DNA of 32,149 nucleotides, taken from assembly GCA_964440605.1 (NCBI GenBank), contig CAYTSW010000015.1, positions 1 through 32,149 on the forward strand, in the 5' to 3' direction. The notes beneath the pieces are model-generated. The model had not been told where the DNA came from and made no database searches. It saw only the letters and a list, made by a program, of their open reading frames with translations. Shown in pieces: positions 7,502-15,347 of this stretch. The stretch is from CAYTSW01 sp964440605. Its GTDB lineage: Bacteria > Planctomycetota > Phycisphaerae > Phycisphaerales > UBA1924. How positions within the stretch are numbered: the stretch's first letter is position 1; the number at the start of each line of letters is the position of its first letter. Made by a program: the position numbers and the translations under genes.

Positions 7502-8956
7502 ATGCGACACCTCTGGCAGGCTATTGGCTGTGTTCTGGCAACCCTTGTGCTGATGGGGTGCGCGGTTCACGAGGAGGGTTTCGAAGCGCCGCTGGCGATG
7601 CCTGAGTCCTTTGTCGGCGATGCCGAGTTCGAAGCCGACGCGCCGATCCCCGACCGATGGTGGAAGGCGTTTCGCGATCCTGCGCTCGATGACCTGCAAG
7701 AGCGGGCGCTGGCGAGGAACTTCGACCTGGCGACGTTTCGCGACCGACTGCGCGCAGCCCGCGCGGTGATCGAGCGCGAAGAGTCCTTCCTCTTCCCGAC
7801 GATCGACTACTCGCTGTTCGGCGAGCAGACGCGGCGCGACGCCAACGACTTCCGAGGCGACGATCGCTTCGGCGCGTCGCTCATCGGGTCGTACGAGGTG
7901 GACGTGTGGCGACGCAACGCGAACCTCGTGCGGAGCGCGGAGTTTGACGAAGCGATCGCGCGGGAACAGCTCGCGGCGGCGGCGATCTCCCTGAGCGCCG
8001 ACGTGGCGCTGACGTGGTACGCCCTCGTAGAACAGAGGGGCCAGCTCGCGGTGCTCGAGCAGCAGATCGAGACGAACGAAGACGTGCTGGAGGTTGTCCG
8101 CCTGCGTTTCGCCAACGGAGTGGTGCGCGCATCGGACGTGCTCAGGCAGGAACGCCTGCTCGAATCGACGCGCGAACAGCGAGCGGTGGTGCGGGCGAAC
8201 ATCGAGGTCATCGAGCACGCGCTGCTCGTGCTGATGGGGCGCTCGCCAACGGAGGAGTTCGCGAGCGAGCGGGAAGAGCTGCCCGCGGTGCCGGCGTACC
8301 CGTCGATCGGTCTGCCGGTGGACCTCGTAAGCCGTCGTCCGGATGTGCGGTCGGCGTTGTTCGCGATCGCGGCGGCCGACGCGCGAGTCGCGGTCGCCGT
8401 CGCCGATCGCTACCCGAGCATCAGCATCGGCGTGGAGGCGGCGACGATCGAAGACGCGTTCGCTGATGTGTTCGACAACTGGTTGGCGCTGCTGCGTGTG
8501 GATGTGATCGGTCCGCTCTTCGATGCGGGGCGTCGCGAGGCGGAAGTCGACCGCAGCCGCGCGGTGAAGGCCGAGCGGATCAACGGGTATGCGCAGACCG
8601 TGCTGCGGGCCTTCGAGCAGGTGGTGAACGCGATCAGTGTGGAGGCGGGCCGCGAGGAGCAGATCACGCGGATCGAACGTCAGCTCCAGCTCGCCGAGCG
8701 CACCAGCGAGCGACTGAACAGGGAATACCTCAACGGGGACATCAGTTACATCGACGTGCTCGACGCCCTGACCACCGAACAGCAGCTCCAGCGCGACCTC
8801 CTCGAGGCCCGGCTGGACCGCATCAGCGAGCGGATCAACCTGTATCGAGCACTGGCGGGCGGTTGGGAAGGTATCGTCACGGAGTCCGAGGAGGGGAATC
8901 CGGAGCCCACGTACAGCGAAGCTCAGTCCATTGGCGGCTCCCGGAGTATCGAATGA
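7502..8956 (+). CDS. Outer-membrane efflux lipoprotein (NodT/OprM family)
   Basis: Outer-membrane channel of a tripartite efflux pump. The 484-residue protein begins with a lipoprotein signal (IGCVLATLVLMGCAVHEEG), the lipobox LMGC placing the lipidated Cys at about residue 20. The TolC/OprM fold is visible as two similar halves: an opening DRWWKAFRDPALDDLQERAL, helices with YSLFGEQTRRDAND and GSYEVDVWRRNANLVRSAEF, then the second repeat GLPVDLVSRRPDVRSALFAI and FDAGRREAEVDRSRA. The VDLVSRRPDVR block is a hallmark of this family. Its stop codon overlaps the next ATG (ATGA), so it is co-translated with the adaptor; the order outer-membrane factor, adaptor, permease makes a self-sufficient pump. 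Confidence 0.95.
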   Translation: MRHLWQAIGCVLATLVLMGCAVHEEGFEAPLAMPESFVGDAEFEADAPIPDRWWKAFRDPALDDLQERALARNFDLATFRDRLRAARAVIEREESFLFPTIDYSLFGEQTRRDANDFRGDDRFGASLIGSYEVDVWRRNANLVRSAEFDEAIAREQLAAAAISLSADVALTWYALVEQRGQLAVLEQQIETNEDVLEVVRLRFANGVVRASDVLRQERLLESTREQRAVVRANIEVIEHALLVLMGRSPTEEFASEREELPAVPAYPSIGLPVDLVSRRPDVRSALFAIAAADARVAVAVADRYPSISIGVEAATIEDAFADVFDNWLALLRVDVIGPLFDAGRREAEVDRSRAVKAERINGYAQTVLRAFEQVVNAISVEAGREEQITRIERQLQLAERTSERLNREYLNGDISYIDVLDALTTEQQLQRDLLEARLDRISERINLYRALAGGWEGIVTESEEGNPEPTYSEAQSIGGSRSIE

Positions 8957-10251
8957 GCGCATCGTCGCAACAGAGCAAGTCCGAAGAGAATTGCTCCGGC
9001 GCGGCAGCGGTCATCGAAGCCATCGTGTCGGGCGTGGTCCGCTTCGTGGTGGTCGTCGGGCTCATCGGGGGTGGCGTCTACGCGGCCTACTGGTTCAACA
9101 CGACCTCCGGCACAGCCAAGAAGACCGAGCAGGCTTCCGACCAGCAAGAGGCCTCGCGCCTCGTCGTCGTCGACGTCGCCGATCGCGGGACGGTGCCCGT
9201 TCGCGTGCGAGCGATGGGGACCGTGATGCCCGCGCGCGAAGCGGTGTTGCGTCCGCGCGTCGAGGGCACGATCGTCGAGCAGCACGACGACTTCGTGCCC
9301 GGCGGGTTCTTCGAGGCCGGCACGTTCATGGTCCAGATCGAGCGCGCAGACTACGAGCAGACGATCGAGCAACGCGAGAGCGACCTGGAGCGCGCGCAGG
9401 CGGCGTTGCAGATCGAGCTGGGCGACCAGGCGGTCGCGCGTGAGGAGCTGGAACTGCTCAAGGTCGACATTCCCGAGCTCAATCGGGACCTGATCCTGCG
9501 CATCCCGCAGGTCAATCAGGCCAGGGCGGAAGTCCGATCGGCCGAGGCGGCGCTGAAGCGAGCCCGGCTCAATCTGGATCGCACGCGGATCGTGGCGCCG
9601 TTCACGGGTCAGGTTGTGGAGCGTGAGGTGACCGTCGGCAACAACGTCGGCGCCGGAGACGCGCTGGCGACGTTTGTCGGAGCCGAGGAATACTGGATCG
9701 AACTCACACTCCCGGTGTCGAGCCTGCGATGGATCGAGGTCGCCGATGACGACACCGAGGGAAGCCCGGCCGACATCCGCTACGTTCGGGCCTGGGGCCC
9801 GGACGCGTTGCGCCGCGGCGTAGTCGCGCGTCGCATCGGGCGGCTGGAGCAGGGCAGCCGGCTCGCGCGCGTGATGGTCAGCGTGCCGGACCCGCTGGCA
9901 CGCAGCGAGGAGCGGGCCGACCAACCCGAGTTGATTCTCGGGGCCTTCGTCAGCGTGGAGATCGAGGGCAAGCCGTTGGATGACGCGGTGGTCATCGACC
10001 GAGACCTCGTGCGTGAGGACGACGTGGTGTGGGTGATGGGGCCCGACAACCGGTTGCAGATACGAGCCGTCACCATCGCTTACCGCGGGCCCGACGAGGC
10101 GTACGTCACCGACGGCATCGAGGACGGCGACCGCGTGATCCGCACGAACCTCACCGCCCCGGTCGAAGGCATGCTGCTCCGACTGGCTGACCAAACGACG
10201 CCGACCGCGCCGGTCGCGCAGGCCGACGCCGAGGACTCCGGCGGTGGCTGA
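8953..10251 (+). CDS. Periplasmic adaptor (HlyD family) of the second RND system
   Basis: A 432-residue adaptor. The ATG at 8953 overlaps the outer-membrane factor stop by ATGA; a longer in-frame opening back to 8863 would lie inside the previous gene and adds no homologous sequence. An N-terminal transmembrane anchor (about residues 19-48: AIVSGVVRFVVVVGLIGGGV) places the rest in the periplasm. Then come a first lipoyl half (AREAVLRPRVEGTIVEQHDD), a coiled-coil hairpin (about 120-200, QTIEQRESDLERAQAALQIE), a second lipoyl half (RTRIVAPFTGQVVEREVTVG) and barrel segments (EYWIELTLPVSSLRWIE). The stop overlaps the permease GTG start by 8 bases. Unlike the adaptor at 1294-2523 it is membrane-anchored rather than having a cleavable signal peptide. 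Confidence 0.95.
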   Translation: MSASSQQSKSEENCSGAAAVIEAIVSGVVRFVVVVGLIGGGVYAAYWFNTTSGTAKKTEQASDQQEASRLVVVDVADRGTVPVRVRAMGTVMPAREAVLRPRVEGTIVEQHDDFVPGGFFEAGTFMVQIERADYEQTIEQRESDLERAQAALQIELGDQAVAREELELLKVDIPELNRDLILRIPQVNQARAEVRSAEAALKRARLNLDRTRIVAPFTGQVVEREVTVGNNVGAGDALATFVGAEEYWIELTLPVSSLRWIEVADDDTEGSPADIRYVRAWGPDALRRGVVARRIGRLEQGSRLARVMVSVPDPLARSEERADQPELILGAFVSVEIEGKPLDDAVVIDRDLVREDDVVWVMGPDNRLQIRAVTIAYRGPDEAYVTDGIEDGDRVIRTNLTAPVEGMLLRLADQTTPTAPVAQADAEDSGGG

Positions 10252-13200
10252 GCAGGCCAAGCAACCAACACGCAGCAACGACCCGATCAGCTGGATGGCG
10301 CGGAACATCGTCGCCGCCAATCTGATCATGGCGTTCTTCGTGCTGGGCGGCATCGGCATGGCGTTCTTCATCACGAAGGAGGTCTCCCCGCCGGCGATGC
10401 TCAACGTGGTGGACGTCCGCGTGAGCTACCCGGGCGCCAACCCGGAAGAGGTCGAGCGCGGCATCCTGCTGCCCGTCGAAGAGGCGGTGCGAGGGCTGGA
10501 GGTCGTCGAGGAAGTCACGGCTACGGCGCGCGAGGGGTCGGGGAGGGTCTCGGTCGAGTTGACCAAGGGCGTCAGCCGCGAACGCGGATTGCAGGTGATC
10601 AACCAGGCGGTGGACACGATCACCACCTTCCCGGAAAACGCCGAGCGCCCGGAGGTGCGCCTCCAGACACAGCGGCGGGACGTGCTGGAGCTGCGGCTCT
10701 TCGGCGACGTTTCGCATTGGTCGCTGTTCCAGATCGCCGAGCGGGTGCGCGACCAGCTCGTGCGTACGGGCGCGGTGACACAGGTGGAGATCGATCGCAA
10801 CCCGCAGCGGATCATCCACGTGGAGGTCTCCCGAGACACGCTGCGCGAGCTCGATCTCACGCTCGACGACATCGCCGCCCGCATCCGCCAGGCGAGCGAG
10901 GACACACCGGCCGGCCGCCTCGAGACCGACGCGGGCAACGTGGCGCTTCGCCTCAAGGGCGCCAAACAATGGGCGCGCGAGTTCGCCTCCATTCCCGTTG
11001 TTCAGACCGATTCGGGCGAGCCTATCCGGCTCAGCGACATCGCCAACGTGCGCGACGGCTTCGAGGAAACGATGTTCTTCTCGGAGTTCAGCGGCGAGCC
11101 CGACGTCGAACTCGGCGTCTACCGCGTGGGCAACCAATCGCCGACGGACGTCGCCCGCGCGGTGCAACGCACGATGGAGGAAATGGAGCACCAGCTCCCG
11201 CCCGGCGTCAAGTGGAAGATCACGGACAACCGCGCCGAGTCGTACGAGGACCGGCTGAGTCTTCTGCTGGAGAACGGCGCGGTCGGGCTGCTGCTGGTGC
11301 TCGTGCTGCTCGGCGTCTTCCTGCAGTACCGCCTGGCCATGTGGGTCACGATCGGGATGCTCACGTCGTTCATCGGGACGCTGCTGTTCCTGCCGCTGCT
11401 GGGCGTGAGCATCAACATGATCTCGATGTTCGCGTTCCTGGTCGCGCTGGGGATCGTCGTGGACGACGCGATCGTGGTGGGCGAGAACGTGTACGAGTAC
11501 CGCGAGCGCGGCATGGGACAGATGCAAGCCGCGGTGCAGGGCATTAAGGACGTCGCGGTGCCGGTGACCTTCGGTGTGATCACAAACTGCGTGGCGTTCG
11601 CGCCGCTGCTGTTCGTACCGGGCGAGTTCGGGCTGATCTGGGCGACCGTGCCGCTGGTCGTGATCGCGGTCTTCGCGATCTCGCTGTTCGAGGCGCTGTT
11701 CATCCTCCCGGCGCACCTCGGGCATACGTCGAAGAACGACAGCGGGCCGATCGGCGCGTTCCTGCACCGACGCCAGCAGAGCTTTTCGGGTTGGGTGCGC
11801 GGACGGATCGAGGCGTGGTTCCGCCCGGTGCTGGAGTTCGCGGTTGGCCATCGGTACATCACGATCGCCTTCTTCGTCTCGGGGCTGATCGCGGTGCTGG
11901 GCTACGCCGCCAGCGACCGCATGGGCATGGTCCTCATGCCGTCCGTACCGAGCCAGGAGTTTGCCGCCACCGCGCGCATGCCCTCGGACGTCACCGACGA
12001 AGAGGCGCAGCGCGTCGCCGATCGGCTGACGGCCGCGGCTCTGCGCGTGATCGAGAACAACGGCGGCGACGAACTCGCCGAGGGTATCAAGAGTAACGTC
12101 TACGGCACGGCGGTCAGTGTCGACGTCATCCTCACACGCAACGACCCGCTCCCGATCGACATCGTCGAGTTCGAGCGCCTCTGGCGCGAGGAAGCCGGCC
12201 CCGTGCCCGAGGCGACCAGTCTCTCCTTCGAGATGGAGGGCGGCTTCGGCTTCTGGCGGCCCGACATCGTCGTCGATCTATCCCACCCCGAAATCGATAC
12301 GCTCGACCTCGCCTCGGCCGACCTGGTCGAAGCGCTCGACGAGTACGAAGCCACCAGCGACGTCAACACCTCCTACGAGCGGGGCAGTGCGCGGCTGGAC
12401 TTCACGCTCAACGCGCGGGGCGAATCGCTCGGCCTCACGCCCGAGGGGGTCGGTCGCCAGATTCGCGGGGCCTTCCAAGGCCGCGACGCGACGCGGTTCC
12501 TGCGCGGGCCGAACGAGGTGCGTGTGCGCGTCAAGCTGCCCGACGAGGAGCAGGACAGCGCGTACTTCGCCGAGAACCTGATGATCCGCACACCGGACGG
12601 CGTTGAGGTGCCACTCGCAGACGTCGCCGACGTCTCGCGCAACGAGACGTTCCGCTCGATCGAGCGTCGCCAGGGGCGTCGCATCGTGACGGTCGACATG
12701 GACGTCAACCCGAAGAATCAAATCTCGCGCATGCTCACAACGATGCGCACCGAGATCCTGCCCGAGCTCGTCAGCAAGTACCCGGGGCTGACGTGGTCGT
12801 TCCAGGGGCAGCAGGTGGAAATGCGGGAGTCGCTGACGGTGCTGTACGGCGGTTTGGCTCTCGCCTTGTTCACGATCTATGCGCTGCTGGCGATGCCCTT
12901 CAAGAGCTACATCCAGCCGCTGATCGTGATGTGCGCCGTGCCATTCGGCGCCTTCGGCGCGATCGTCGGGCACATCCTGCTCGGGCAGACGCTCTCGGTA
13001 CTGAGCCTGATGGGGATCGTCGGCCTCTCGGGGGTGATGGTGAACGACTCGCTGGTGATGGTGGACTACGCCAACCGCCTGCGCCGGCGCGACGGCGTCG
13101 AGCCTTTGCAGGCGATCATTATGGCCGGCGTGCGCCGCTTCCGCCCGATCATGCTGACGACGCTCACGACGTTCGGCGGCCTGTCGCCGATCATCTTCGA

Positions 13201-13369
13201 GACTTCGCGCCAGAGCCAATTCCTGATTCCGATGGCGATCAGCCTCGCGTTCGGGATTCTGTTCGCGACGCCGATCATCATGGTGGTGGTGCCATGCTTC
13301 TACATGGTGGTGGAGGACGTGCGCAAGCTGCTGGGCGTGCGCGACCGCGAGGAACCGGGGGAGTTCTGA
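10244..13369 (+). CDS. RND family efflux permease
   Basis: A 1041-residue proton-driven pump, the normal RND length, with two homologous halves and 12 expected membrane helices. The start is a GTG at 10244 overlapping the adaptor end. Helix 1 carries NDPISWMARNIVAANLIMAF. The porter domain includes PGANPEEVERGILLPVEEAV. The helix 4 site GIVVDDAIVVGENVYEY puts Asp407-Asp408 at the same numbers as in AcrB. In helix 10 the segment SGVMVNDSLVMVDYANRLRR has Asn934 where AcrB has the relay lysine (Lys940), a feature of the VNDSLV subgroup of RND pumps. The C-terminus keeps VRRFRPIMLTTLTTFGGLSP and PIIMVVVPCFYMVVED. With the two upstream genes it forms a complete export complex; the substrate is unknown. 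Confidence 0.96.
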   Translation: MAEQAKQPTRSNDPISWMARNIVAANLIMAFFVLGGIGMAFFITKEVSPPAMLNVVDVRVSYPGANPEEVERGILLPVEEAVRGLEVVEEVTATAREGSGRVSVELTKGVSRERGLQVINQAVDTITTFPENAERPEVRLQTQRRDVLELRLFGDVSHWSLFQIAERVRDQLVRTGAVTQVEIDRNPQRIIHVEVSRDTLRELDLTLDDIAARIRQASEDTPAGRLETDAGNVALRLKGAKQWAREFASIPVVQTDSGEPIRLSDIANVRDGFEETMFFSEFSGEPDVELGVYRVGNQSPTDVARAVQRTMEEMEHQLPPGVKWKITDNRAESYEDRLSLLLENGAVGLLLVLVLLGVFLQYRLAMWVTIGMLTSFIGTLLFLPLLGVSINMISMFAFLVALGIVVDDAIVVGENVYEYRERGMGQMQAAVQGIKDVAVPVTFGVITNCVAFAPLLFVPGEFGLIWATVPLVVIAVFAISLFEALFILPAHLGHTSKNDSGPIGAFLHRRQQSFSGWVRGRIEAWFRPVLEFAVGHRYITIAFFVSGLIAVLGYAASDRMGMVLMPSVPSQEFAATARMPSDVTDEEAQRVADRLTAAALRVIENNGGDELAEGIKSNVYGTAVSVDVILTRNDPLPIDIVEFERLWREEAGPVPEATSLSFEMEGGFGFWRPDIVVDLSHPEIDTLDLASADLVEALDEYEATSDVNTSYERGSARLDFTLNARGESLGLTPEGVGRQIRGAFQGRDATRFLRGPNEVRVRVKLPDEEQDSAYFAENLMIRTPDGVEVPLADVADVSRNETFRSIERRQGRRIVTVDMDVNPKNQISRMLTTMRTEILPELVSKYPGLTWSFQGQQVEMRESLTVLYGGLALALFTIYALLAMPFKSYIQPLIVMCAVPFGAFGAIVGHILLGQTLSVLSLMGIVGLSGVMVNDSLVMVDYANRLRRRDGVEPLQAIIMAGVRRFRPIMLTTLTTFGGLSPIIFETSRQSQFLIPMAISLAFGILFATPIIMVVVPCFYMVVEDVRKLLGVRDREEPGEF

Positions 13370-13384
13370 GGCAACACCGAGTGC

Positions 13385-13390
13385 TACACT
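13385..13390 (+). promoter_or_regulatory. Possible -10 box for tRNA-Leu
   Basis: TACACT matches four of six consensus bases and lies 10 bases before the mature tRNA 5' end, a normal distance for a tRNA promoter. I see no convincing -35 at 16-18 bases upstream, where the efflux permease gene ends, so this is a weak call. Confidence 0.3.
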
Positions 13391-13400
13391 CTTCGCCCGC

Positions 13401-13484
13401 GCCGGAGTGGCGGAACTGGCAGACGCGGTGGATTCAAAATCCACTTCTGGAAACAGAGTGCGGGTTCGAGTCCCGCCTCCGGCA
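13401..13484 (+). tRNA. tRNA-Leu(CAA)
   Basis: An 84-base class II tRNA. The acceptor arms GCCGGAG (13401-13407) and CTCCGGC (13477-13483) pair fully, with A as discriminator. The anticodon stem GTGGA/TCCAC closes the loop TTCAAAA, giving anticodon CAA (13435-13437), which reads UUG. A long variable arm (TTCTGGAAACAGAG) and the T-arm GCGGG-TTCGAGT-CCCGC are both present. CCA is not encoded; TTT follows the discriminator, so CCA must be added afterwards. It lies between the efflux permease and a convergent PEP-CTERM-type gene. Confidence 0.97.
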
Positions 13485-13513
13485 TTTCTTGCGGCCCGTC
13501 GCGTCAAGCAAAG

Positions 13514-13535
13514 CGCCCGACTATGTAGTCGGGCG
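13514..13535. repeat. Perfect 10-base-pair hairpin downstream of tRNA-Leu
   Basis: CGCCCGACTA and TAGTCGGGCG are perfect inverted arms around two bases. It lies between the convergent tRNA-Leu and the gene ending at 13563, about 30 bases beyond the tRNA. No T-run follows in either direction, so it is not a typical intrinsic terminator. It could be a processing or bidirectional termination site, or a dispersed repeat. Confidence 0.6.
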
Positions 13536-13562
13536 TGGACAAACGCGGTGCTTGAAAGCGAG

Positions 13563-14243
13563 TCAGTGTGCTGAGCGTCGGCGGCGCAGGAGCGTTATGC
13601 CACCGAGGAACGCAAGCGATGCGGTGCCGGGGCTCGGGATGTAGTCGATCACCAACCGCGGTGCCGCTTGGTCGGAGTTTTCCAGGCTGGCGATCGAGAA
13701 GGTCACGAAGTTGACGGTTTCGGAGCGGATGCCGAAGGTGCCGCTGACGTCACCGTTGGCGATCGACTCGATGAGCATGGTGTCGTCGAGTTCGATGGTC
13801 AGCGTCGTGCCGACGGGGATCGTACTTCCCGTGGGGTAGACCTCGGCAGCGACGAGCGTTCCGAGGGTGAAGTCGCCATGGTCGTTCTGGGTGATCGTGC
13901 CGTCGCCCGCGAAGCTGAGGAAGTTCACCTCGGCCGTCGCGCCGGTGTTGCTGATCAGCGAAGCGGTGGTCAGAAGAAGGCGAGCGCGAGTGACTTCGAT
14001 GCCCGCGGGGAGCGACGCGAGGTCGAACTCGTACACGCCGTGCCGGACGTTGTTGCCGCCCGAACGGGATGTCGAGACGCGGACATCCGTCCCGTCAACG
14101 GTGTAGCCGATCGCTCCCTGAAAGACGACGTCGCCGTCGGCAGCGGGGCTGAGGGTCGCGGTTTCCATCACGCCCGCGACGGCGGGCCCGGCCATCGCCG
14201 CACCGGCCACGCAGGCCAGTCGGCGGATCATCAGACTGCTCAT
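13563..14243 (-). CDS. Secreted PEP-CTERM-like protein with a DNRLRE-type domain
   Basis: A 226-residue exported protein. A signal peptide (about residues 1-23, MSSLMIRRLACVAGAAMAGP then AVAG) is followed by a beta-rich domain with YTVDGTDVRVS, NNVRHGVYEFDLASLPAGIE and VTRARLLLTT. That pattern resembles DNRLRE/TGF-propeptide-like domains in which a Tyr-Glu-Phe strand precedes a leucine-rich one. The C-terminus matches an exosortase sorting tail: IPSPG, a hydrophobic stretch (TASLAFLGGITLL), then RRRR before the end. In planctomycetes such tails mark surface-sorted proteins cleaved by exosortase. The ATG at 14243 is preceded by AGAGGAGAG about 7 bases upstream. It is convergent with tRNA-Leu. 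The specific function is unknown. Confidence 0.8.
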   Translation of the reverse strand: MSSLMIRRLACVAGAAMAGPAVAGVMETATLSPAADGDVVFQGAIGYTVDGTDVRVSTSRSGGNNVRHGVYEFDLASLPAGIEVTRARLLLTTASLISNTGATAEVNFLSFAGDGTITQNDHGDFTLGTLVAAEVYPTGSTIPVGTTLTIELDDTMLIESIANGDVSGTFGIRSETVNFVTFSIASLENSDQAAPRLVIDYIPSPGTASLAFLGGITLLRRRRSAH

Positions 14244-14284
14244 TGGTTCTCTCCTCTGTCCCTGTGCTTGTTGGGACAGCAGGG

Positions 14285-14313
14285 AGTATCACCGGTTTCG
14301 ACGCCCGCGCCAA
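14285..14313 (-). promoter_or_regulatory. Candidate promoter of the PEP-CTERM-like gene
   Basis: On the minus strand TTGGCG (14313-14308) and GATACT (14290-14285) are spaced by exactly 17 bases, and the gene starts 41 bases further on at 14243 with a good ribosome site between. Four of six bases match the consensus in each box. The spacing and position are what one expects of a housekeeping sigma promoter. Confidence 0.5.
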
Positions 14314-14387
14314 GGGGTAGCGACCCGCTATTTTGGGGGTATATGGCTGACGGACAGGCTTTGTGGACGTGACTTGCGTGCGAGCGA

Positions 14388-14753
14388 TCACTCCACGAAG
14401 TGCAGCTCGAGATACCGCGCGATGTAGTCCACGATGCTCTGGGCCTCGGGGATCTGCGGGTTGCTGGTGGCGCCCATCGGCTCGAAGCGCATGCCCTTGA
14501 AGCGGACGCAGGCGTCACGCGTGCTCAGGCCGTGCTGGAGGGCGAGGGAAAACGCACGGCAGAAGGCCTGGCACATGCCGCTGATCGTCGAGCCCTCCTT
14601 GGACATCTTGAGGAAGAGCTCGCCCGGCGAACCGTCCTCGTGGAGGCCGATGGTCAGGTATCCCTCGTGGTTCCCGATGGTGAACTTGTGCGTCAGCGAA
14701 CGACGCGTCTCGGGCAGGCTCTGACGGCTCGACATCACAGGCGTCACGGTCAT
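14388..14753 (-). CDS. Stand-alone domain related to the C-terminus of class II ribonucleotide reductase (NrdJ)
   Basis: A 121-residue protein resembling the accessory C-terminal region of vitamin-B12-dependent ribonucleotide reductases (often called the TSCPD region, or NrdJb when split). Recognisable blocks are HKFTIGNHEGYLTIGLHEDG, SPGELFLKMSKEGSTISGMC, FSLALQHGLSTRDACVRFKG, MRFEPMGATSNPQIPEAQS and IVDYIARYLELHF. The Cys-rich TSCPDC end of true reductases is not present and no catalytic barrel is encoded next to it. I chose the ATG at 14753 because GGAAAGGA lies about 10 bases before it; an upstream ATG at 14852 gives a low-complexity extension. It may be the small half of a split reductase whose large part is elsewhere, or an independent nucleotide-binding or regulatory protein. 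Family assignment is from memory of these motifs. Confidence 0.8.
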   Translation of the reverse strand: MTVTPVMSSRQSLPETRRSLTHKFTIGNHEGYLTIGLHEDGSPGELFLKMSKEGSTISGMCQAFCRAFSLALQHGLSTRDACVRFKGMRFEPMGATSNPQIPEAQSIVDYIARYLELHFVE

Positions 14754-14954
14754 TCCGCTTGGTCCTTTCCCTGACCCGGAGGCTCCTCCCAGCGGCCGCG
14801 ACCCCTCCTTGGGCACGCTCGCCGACAACGGGACGACCATCCTATCGGACACCCGAGGACCATGCCCACAATATCTGGCGTCTTCCCCAAATCACGCACA
14901 ACCCTGGCGGACCCCACCGCGCGTATGCCGCACTCCCTTGAGGGGTGGCCCGGA

Positions 14955-15200
14955 TCAGGCGTCGGCGGCGTGCCGGAGCTTGGCGACAACCCGGGCGTTG
15001 AGCCCTTCGATCTCGACGGGGCTCATGCTGAGCACCGCTCCGACCTCGGCGGCCGACATCTCCTCGGCGTAGCGGAGGACGACGTACAGGCGCTCCATCT
15101 CGTCGAGCGTGCGGAGCACCGCCCCGCGGAGGCGTTTGAGCACCGTCGCCTCGATGCCGGTGGCGGCGGCGTGGCTGATCGTCGCGGTTGCCTCTCCCAT
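14955..15200 (-). CDS. Small protein resembling sigma-70 region 4
   Basis: An 81-residue protein. After a short N-terminal part, the segment LDEMERLYVVLRYAEEMSAA then EVGAVLSMSPVEIEGLNARV and VAKLRHA aligns in pattern with sigma region 4 (LR/LRY-hydrophobic-E, helix-turn-helix, then LRR/LRH). Regions 2 and 3 are absent, so it cannot itself open promoters. ATG at 15200 has GGAGG 8 bases upstream. It lies 201 bases upstream of the reductase-like domain gene on the same strand. It could bind -35 elements, act as an anti-sigma or adaptor, or be a remnant of a sigma factor; none of these is demonstrated. Confidence 0.68.
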   Translation of the reverse strand: MGEATATISHAAATGIEATVLKRLRGAVLRTLDEMERLYVVLRYAEEMSAAEVGAVLSMSPVEIEGLNARVVAKLRHAADA

Positions 15201-15347
15201 GGCCGATCCTCCGTGACAGTCGTGGTCACCAGGTAAGGGGACGCCCCGATTGGGTCGGAGTTCGGGCAGACAACGTCCGAGGCTTCAAAGATTCGTCATC
15301 AACCTTCGCTTAGGCTGCTGCTCGACCCGCACCAAGGAGAACGCCCC

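Noticed and set aside
7133..8962. 609-residue open frame on the minus strand
   Set aside because: Antisense to the outer-membrane factor, with His, Arg and Asp-rich composition and no recognisable motif.
10151..11851. 566-residue open frame on the minus strand
   Set aside because: Antisense to the RND permease; composition is typical of a shadow frame.
14754..14954. Possible promoter for the reductase-like gene
   Set aside because: TATTGT and TAGGAT-like boxes exist but no -35 lies at the right distance.
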